Below, one piece after another: positions 58,299-64,000 of a stretch of 64,000 bases of DNA. Source of the stretch: Argopecten irradians (lineage: Eukaryota > Mollusca > Bivalvia > Pectinida > Pectinidae); the NCBI RefSeq assembly GCF_041381155.1, contig NC_091135.1, positions 70,832,888-70,896,887 of the forward strand. Reading direction: 5' to 3'. Position numbers and translations under genes: made by a program. The notes under the pieces were generated by a model that saw only the letters and a list, made by a program, of their open reading frames with translations, ran no database searches and was not told where the DNA came from. Every line of letters starts with the position of its first letter. Position 1 is the first letter of the stretch.

Positions 58299-61200
58299 TG
58301 GTGTCAGTAAGTCTGAAAAGAACGCGAATGTTTTGTAAGAAAAAAAATCGTCGTAAATAGACATTTTTTACTACGAGCTGTTGCAGTTGTTCGACAACGT
58401 GGTCAGGTAAAATAACAGTGTCGGCCAGAGAATAGCCAAACTGAAGTCCAAATAGTCACAGAGACATTAAAACAACATAAGAATGGCTCTTGAAAGGATT
58501 CCCCCACCAAATAAAATAAACTTTTCGTCCAAAACAATCGCAGATGATCGGACAAAGTGGAAAGAGGAGTTTGAGTTGTTTTCTGACCTTGCCCTAAAAG
58601 AAACGGAAGAGACTGAAAAACTCAAAATGTTCAAATACCTCATTGGTTCCGATGGGAGGGAGATCTATAACAACATGAAATGGGATAAAGAGGAAAAGGA
58701 TAGAACTATGAATGATGCCCTAACAAAGTTTGAAAGTTTCTGTAAACAAAAGAAAAACGAGACCGTAGAAAGATTCGAGTTTAATATGCGGATTCACCAG
58801 GGTGATGAAACGATGGACAAATTCATAACAGACATAAAGACTCTGTCTAAATCATGTAATTTTGGGGAGTTAACCGACTCGCTCGTCCGAGACAAAATTG
58901 TGTGTGGTATAAACGATCCACAGTTACGCGAACGACTTCTTCGAATAAGCGATTTGACACTAGACAAAGCCGAAGAGTTGTGTAGGACAAGTGAACTGAC
59001 AAAGCGAAGCGTAAATACCCTAGATGATGCCGGCGCAGCTGCGACCGTACACAAAAATAAAGTGAAACCAAAGCCAAAGTTCACCGGTACTAGTAATACT
59101 AGTCAGGGTAAACTTCCATGTAAATTTTGTGGATATGAACATGAACATAAGAGAGAGAAATGTCCAGCATTTGGAGAAACATGCAGAAAGTGTAACGAAG
59201 AAAATCACTTTGAATCAAAATGTGATGAACTCCGAAAACAAAAGTCCAAAAAGAAAAAGTATCCGCAGAAAAAGGGTAAACAAAAGGTGAAATATGATGA
59301 AGAATATGGTGACGATTTCCAGCTCACAGCTGTCACAGAACACAACGTGTACACGGTAAATGTGTCCAAAGACATACGAGCAGCAATAGACATTGGTGAA
59401 AACCGCACATTATTCCAATTAGACACAGGTGCTACTTGTAATGTAATCTCGCGAGAACTTGTTCCAAAAGATGTTCAACTTAAACCGACGTCGAGTGTGC
59501 TCAAAATGTACAATAAAACAACAATCACGCCATTAGGAAAATGTGAAATTGAAATCACTAATCCGAAAAATGACAAGAAATACAAGTCAGACTTTGTTGT
59601 ATTCGACAAATGTGTAACACCACTACTGGGAAATAAGTTACTACAGGATATGGAGCTCGTGAAGGGTCAATACGAAAACATCCTGTCGATCACAGACACT
59701 CCAAAACCGTCTCTCTCGTATGATGACATAACAAAAACATACGCCAATGTGTTCGAAGGACTAGGGAAATTCGAAGGAAAATTCCATTTAGTTGTTGATC
59801 CGACAGTAACACCTAAGGTACACCCTCCTCGAATCACCACTCGCATTAAGAGACCGTCTAGAATTTCTAGGGTACTCACACCAGTAACAGAGCCGACACC
59901 CTGGGTGTCAAGTATGGTGACAGTTGTGAAACCAGATAAACTTAGAATTTGTATAGAAGAGAAGCCACTATCCCCTGCCGACCATCGAAGACATCTTACC
60001 AGACCTCGCACGTGCGAAAATATTATCTGTTGTCGACGCACGGAACGGGTTTTGGCACGTGGAACTCGATGACGAGAGCTCCATGCTGACAACGTTCAAT
60101 TCCCCCTTTGGCCGTTATCGCTGGCTCCGCTTACCATTTGGAATATCCGTGGCCCCAGAGGAATTCCGGCGCCGACAGAACCAAGCCATCGAAGGCTTAC
60201 CCGGCGTCCGTAGTATCGTCGACGACATATTGATCTACGGAGAAGGAGGCACTGAGGCGGAGGCCATTATCGACCATGACAAAAGCTGTGTGCTTTACTA
60301 GAACGGTGCCGTGAAAAAGGCATAAAGTTAAACAAAGAAAAGCTCAAGCTTCGCAAGCGAGAAGTGAAATTCATAGGTCACTTAATCACTGCGGATGGCC
60401 TGAAGCCAGACCCTGAAAAAGTGAAGGCTGTGTCCGAGATGCCTAATCCGACAGATGTCGCCGGAGTCCGTCGCTTTATCGGATTTGTGAACTACCTAAG
60501 TAAGTTCGTGCCCGGCCTGAGTGACAAATGTGAACCGTTGCGAAAATTGACTCTTCAGGACGCTGAATGGTGTTGGATGGACGTTCATGAGAAAGCAATG
60601 AAAGAAATCAAAGATCTTGTGAAATCAGAACATGTCCTAAGGTACTACGACCCGAAGGAAGAGCTAACTATACAGTGTGATGCGTCCGAGAAAGGTCTAG
60701 GTGCAGCGATCATGCAAAAAGGTCAACCTATTGCCTACGCGAGCCGCGCGCTTACGGACGTAGAAACGAGATATGCTCAAATCGAGAAAGAGCTGTTAGC
60801 AGTCGTGTTTGGGCTAAAAAAGTTTCACCAGTATGCGTACGGACGATTCGTAACAGTACAAAGTGATCACAAGCCACTTGAAATGATCATTAAGAAATCC
60901 ATCTTGTGTGCTCCGAAGCGACTACAACGCATGCTTCTACGATTACAGACGTACGATTTCGACATCGTGTATCACCCGGGAAAGGAAATGTACCTTGCAG
61001 ACACACTCAGCCGAGCCTACCTGCCACAAACAGGTGAGGAAAACGCGTCTACATTTATAAAGGACGTTGAATCTATAAACATGACCCAGTTTTTACCATT
61101 AGGTGAGGAGAAACTCCATGAAATACAACGGAAGACGGGAAACGACGAAAACCTACAAATCCTCCGTAACGTAATATTACAGGGATGGCCCGAAAAGGTC

Positions 61201-62845
61201 ACACTCGTACCTGAACAAGCGAAACCCTATTTCAACATACGGGATGAACTATCTGTGCAAGACGGTATTATCTTCCGCAGCGAGCGTGCAGTTTTCCCGA
61301 ATGCACTACGATCCGACGTGCGAGCGAAAATACACTCATCACATATCGGCATCGAGGGCTGCCTACGCAGAGCGCGGGAAATAGTGTACTGGCCAGGTAT
61401 GAACGCAGAGATACGAGACTACATCGAAAGGTGTGACGTGTGTCGGTCATTTGACGATAAATAGTCTAAAGAAACGCTTGTGTCACACGAAATACCCGAC
61501 AGACCATGGGCTAAACTAGGATCTGACTTATTCACGTTCAATAACAAAGAGTATCTCGTCACAGTGGACTACTACTCCAACTACTGGGAAGTCGACTATC
61601 TCGAGGATACACGAACGCCGACAGTGGTACACGTGCTACGAGGACAGTTTGCGAGATACAGAATTCCGGACACTCTCGTCACGGACAACGGTCCACAATT
61701 CAGCTCCGACGCATTCAGACAGTTTGCAAAGGATTGGTGTTTCGAACATGTAACTTCGTCGCCTACATATCCTCAGAGCAATGGAAAATCGGAACAAGCC
61801 GTGAAAACAGCGAAACGTCTTATGCAACGTGCGTTATTGTCGAAATCTGATCCGTATCTAGCACTGCTAGATTTCCGCAACACTCCATCTCAACAGATGG
61901 GGACTAGTCCTGTTCAACGACTAATGAACAGGAGAACAAAGGCACTACTCCCGACGAAAGGTAGTTTGCTGAGACCTCAAGTCCCTGAAACTACCACTGT
62001 ATCAAAACAGTTAAAGGGAGTGAAGGAACGCCAGGCAAAATACTATAATCAAAGTGCTCAAGACTTGAAACCGCTAGAAAATGGACAAATTGTTAGGATT
62101 GCACCTAATGACAGAAACGGACAATGGAAAAAAGGGTGTTGTCCAGGAAAAAGTCAACATCAGGTCATATGATGTCGCTACAAACGATGGGAGAAAATAC
62201 CGCCGCAACCGTCGTCATCTAAGATTGTCTAAGGAGACCAACGTTAACCCTCGCGACCAGGAGAGAGACTTTGTTGAGCCCGAAATAATTCCAGCACTGG
62301 ACACTCCGGTGATACCGTCAGACCCGCCTGTGGTACCGTTAAATGTGCCTGTGGTCCCATCCGAGAAACCTACAGCAGGACAAACCAACAATCAGCTCAC
62401 CAAAACGAAGTGTGACAAGCAAAGGAGGGCAAATCAATCTGCCATCTAGGTTTCGAGACTTTGAGTGTGGTACATAAACAGACAGTGTGACTTGAGTCAA
62501 AACAGGTATTAGTATTTGCGAAAAGCTCCTAACAATACCAGTACATGAAGTTAAAGTGTTAATTGAGTTATAATGTTTCAAGAGTTAACATTGACATTTA
62601 TTGTGTTCATATAATATATGTAATTCAATGAATGTGAAATATTGAATATGAAAGGAAAAAGTCAAGACATTGATTTAAAAAAAAAATTGTGTTTAATAAT
62701 GTTCAAGAGACTCAGAATGAAAAGACATCATAATTTGCTTTCAAACAGATAATAACGAAGTTCATGAATATATATATATATATGTATATGATTAACGTAT
62801 ACTAAAAGTAATGGATAATAATTTCTTTCCTCAAAGGAGAAAGGA

Positions 62846-63056
62846 TGTAACATGTCCAATAGTGTGTTATCGGATAATATCCGGTATTAGTTTCTACTTT
62901 GTAAACCGGAAATTGTATAAATGCGCACACGTTGTTTACGCACCACTTGAATAAAGTCAGCCATGTTGTAAAGTTTAAACACTGTTGTCTACCGATGATT
63001 TCTACTTGTAAGAAGAATAACAAGTTAATTCCATGCGTGAACTAAAGCATGAAACA
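62846..63056 (+). repeat. 3' LTR of gypsy element B
   Basis: 211 bp, starting TGTAACATG directly after a purine tract (AAAGGAGAAAGGA) and ending GAAACA. The next five bases, CACCG, repeat the five before the 5' LTR. Confidence 0.95.
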
Positions 63057-63070
63057 CACCGGACCAATAC

Positions 63071-63087
63071 GCAGGTTTAGCGGACTA
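63071..63087 (-). repeat. Right copy of the 17-bp inverted repeat bracketing the nest
   Basis: GCAGGTTTAGCGGACTA is the exact complement of 48725-48741. Both copies have TA at the outer edge, which would fit a TA target duplication with ends starting GTCCGCTAAACC, as in Tc1/mariner-type elements; this is inference only. Confidence 0.55.
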
Positions 63088-63363
63088 ATGTTCTCCACGT
63101 GTAGATATTGATGTTGTTTGCGGCAGTTTTCCTCAAAATTTCATCAAATATGTAGTTATCAGAAATAGAAATGATAATCCTTTGATTTTATATTGTTTTC
63201 ATTTGATAATCAAAAATATTGTTTTATCTCGAAATGTTCCGACTTTTAGACCGTACTTCATATTAGACACTCCGCGTTATCTGCGTCATTGGGACGCTTG
63301 TACGCCGACAAAACATCAATCTGTCTTTGTCTGCCTTACATTCGCAGATTAACTGCATCAGGA

Positions 63364-63415
63364 TGGGGAAGAAGCATAAAAAGCATCATAAATCGGAACG
63401 ACGGCAACGTGAAGG
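63364..63415 (+). CDS. First coding exon of a BRD7/BRD9-like bromodomain gene
   Basis: The ATG at 63364 has an excellent context (A at -3, G at +4) and opens MGKKHKKHHKSERRQRE, then a donor (GAAG followed by GTACGA at 63416). Vertebrate BRD7 and BRD9 begin MGKKHKKHK, a distinctive basic start, so this is very likely the same gene family: a chromatin reader subunit of SWI/SNF complexes (PBAF for BRD7, ncBAF for BRD9). The exon ends in phase 1. The bromodomain must lie beyond the window. The ~300 bp upstream, between gypsy element B and the ATG, probably hold the promoter; no TATA box is evident. Whether it is the BRD7 or BRD9 type cannot be told from 17 residues. Confidence 0.7.
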
Positions 63416-64000
63416 TACGAAACTTTATTCTTAGCTACAAATGGCTATGTTGAAATGCACCAAATCGTCCTTTGATGGGGCTTTGAGTTGAGCACCGGTT
63501 CCTTGGTTCTTTCGTCACAATCTTACACAGTACCATCGACTCTTTATTGTGTATACTGTACGAAGGGTCGGTTTGTTGTCGTAGAAACAAGTCCGGCCAA
63601 TTCGCCAGTATTTGACAGCTAGGCCTATGACTGCATGTGAAGAAAAAAGTTATTTCTAGTCGAATGACAGGGGAGACAACTACAACACAAAAATGTACAG
63701 TATTACGGGTCGGGGAACCATCATCTAAACTTACATTAATGATAAAAGCCTAATTGGAGAATGGATTTTCTGCTAAAATAGATGAAATTGCTTTAAACTG
63801 AATGATCTCAAAATATTTTCTAATACTTGGCATTGTATGAAATAAAACTCGAATGCAAAAATAGATTTATTTGCATGGCAGAGCCAACGCCAAACAGTAC
63901 AGAATCGATGCAATACTTGGGGGTACAATGTGTATAGTGGAACTTGCATCAAATTCCTAAGAAGAGTGTACATGTAACAAATGCTCCCGTCGAACAATTA
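63416..64000 (+). other. Start of intron 1 of the BRD7/9-like gene
   Basis: From the donor GTACGA at 63416 to the window end no further exon is evident. The sequence is AT-rich without tandem repeats. Confidence 0.5.

Larger units (their letters stand above)
58087..63056 (+). mobile_element. Ty3/gypsy LTR retroelement B, Mag/Steamer-like, both LTRs present
   Basis: A 4970-bp element with LTRs at 58087-58298 and 62846-63056 and a CACCG target duplication on both sides (58082-58086, 63057-63061). A primer-binding site starts TGGTGTCAGTAAG at 58299 and a polypurine tract lies at 62833-62845. Order of parts: gag with two zinc knuckles (about 58.5-59.3 kb), protease with LDTGAT (about 59.4-59.65 kb), reverse transcriptase with VDDIL and RNase H with DASEKGLGA (about 59.75-61.0 kb), and integrase with its HHCC zinc region and DDE core (about 61.2-62.2 kb). 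The LTRs differ at about three bases plus one gap, so the insertion is young. The coding part is broken, with roughly four breaks. Size and layout resemble Steamer of Mya arenaria. Confidence 0.93.

Overview
This 64-kb window looks like nuclear DNA of an aquatic invertebrate, most likely a bivalve mollusc. That is an inference from AT-rich sequence, spliced genes with GT-AG introns, many decayed LINEs, Mag/Steamer-like Ty3/gypsy elements, a DIRS/Ngaro-type tyrosine-recombinase retroelement, and a very heavy load of minisatellites. Nothing suggests a prokaryotic, plasmid or organelle origin. Long tandem arrays (units of 25, 28, 31, 35, 40, 49, 55, 58, 59 and 67 bp) fill roughly a third of the window. 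Dispersed mobile elements fill perhaps another third.

Layout. 1-1259: 3' end of a Ty3/gypsy element. 2.1-7.1 kb: a patchwork of LINE fragments on both strands, one split by a 777-bp inverted-repeat element. 7357-7583: a possible first exon. 7.6-13.4 kb: 35-bp array, running straight into a 67-bp array (13.4-18.9 kb). 20.7-21.8 kb: 28-bp array. 22.3-23.1 kb: LINE. 24.9-26.0 kb: a small three-exon gene with a ciliary-type PGYxGF motif. 26.5-27.1 kb: an intronless 207-codon orphan ORF. 28.6-32.6 kb: 25-bp array that ends inside the stop codon region of a three-exon, minus-strand claudin/PMP22-like four-pass membrane gene (32605-36048). The first intron of that gene starts inside a 31-bp array. 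37.8-44.4 kb: 40-, 58-, 55- and 59-bp arrays. 44.8-48.7 kb: a LINE scrap and largely featureless sequence. 48.7-63.1 kb: a nest of mobile elements (LINE, DIRS/Ngaro-like element, a 3.4-kb element with long inverted repeats, and a young Ty3/gypsy element with both LTRs and a 5-bp target duplication). 63364-63415: first coding exon of a BRD7/BRD9-like bromodomain gene.

The most interesting pattern is how minisatellites sit on gene edges. In the claudin-like gene, the 31-bp unit contains the end of exon 1 and its splice donor, so the array is a string of about 55 candidate donors. In the same gene, the last residues (a PDZ-ligand-like TTV end) and the stop codon are written by the terminal unit of the 25-bp array. 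In the small ciliary-type gene, a 49-bp repeat starts at the exon 2 donor and copies it. These arrays appear to have grown out of exon boundaries.

Limits: everything was read by eye, with no similarity search. Exon models rest on splice signals, phase and protein character. Repeat copy numbers are length divided by period.
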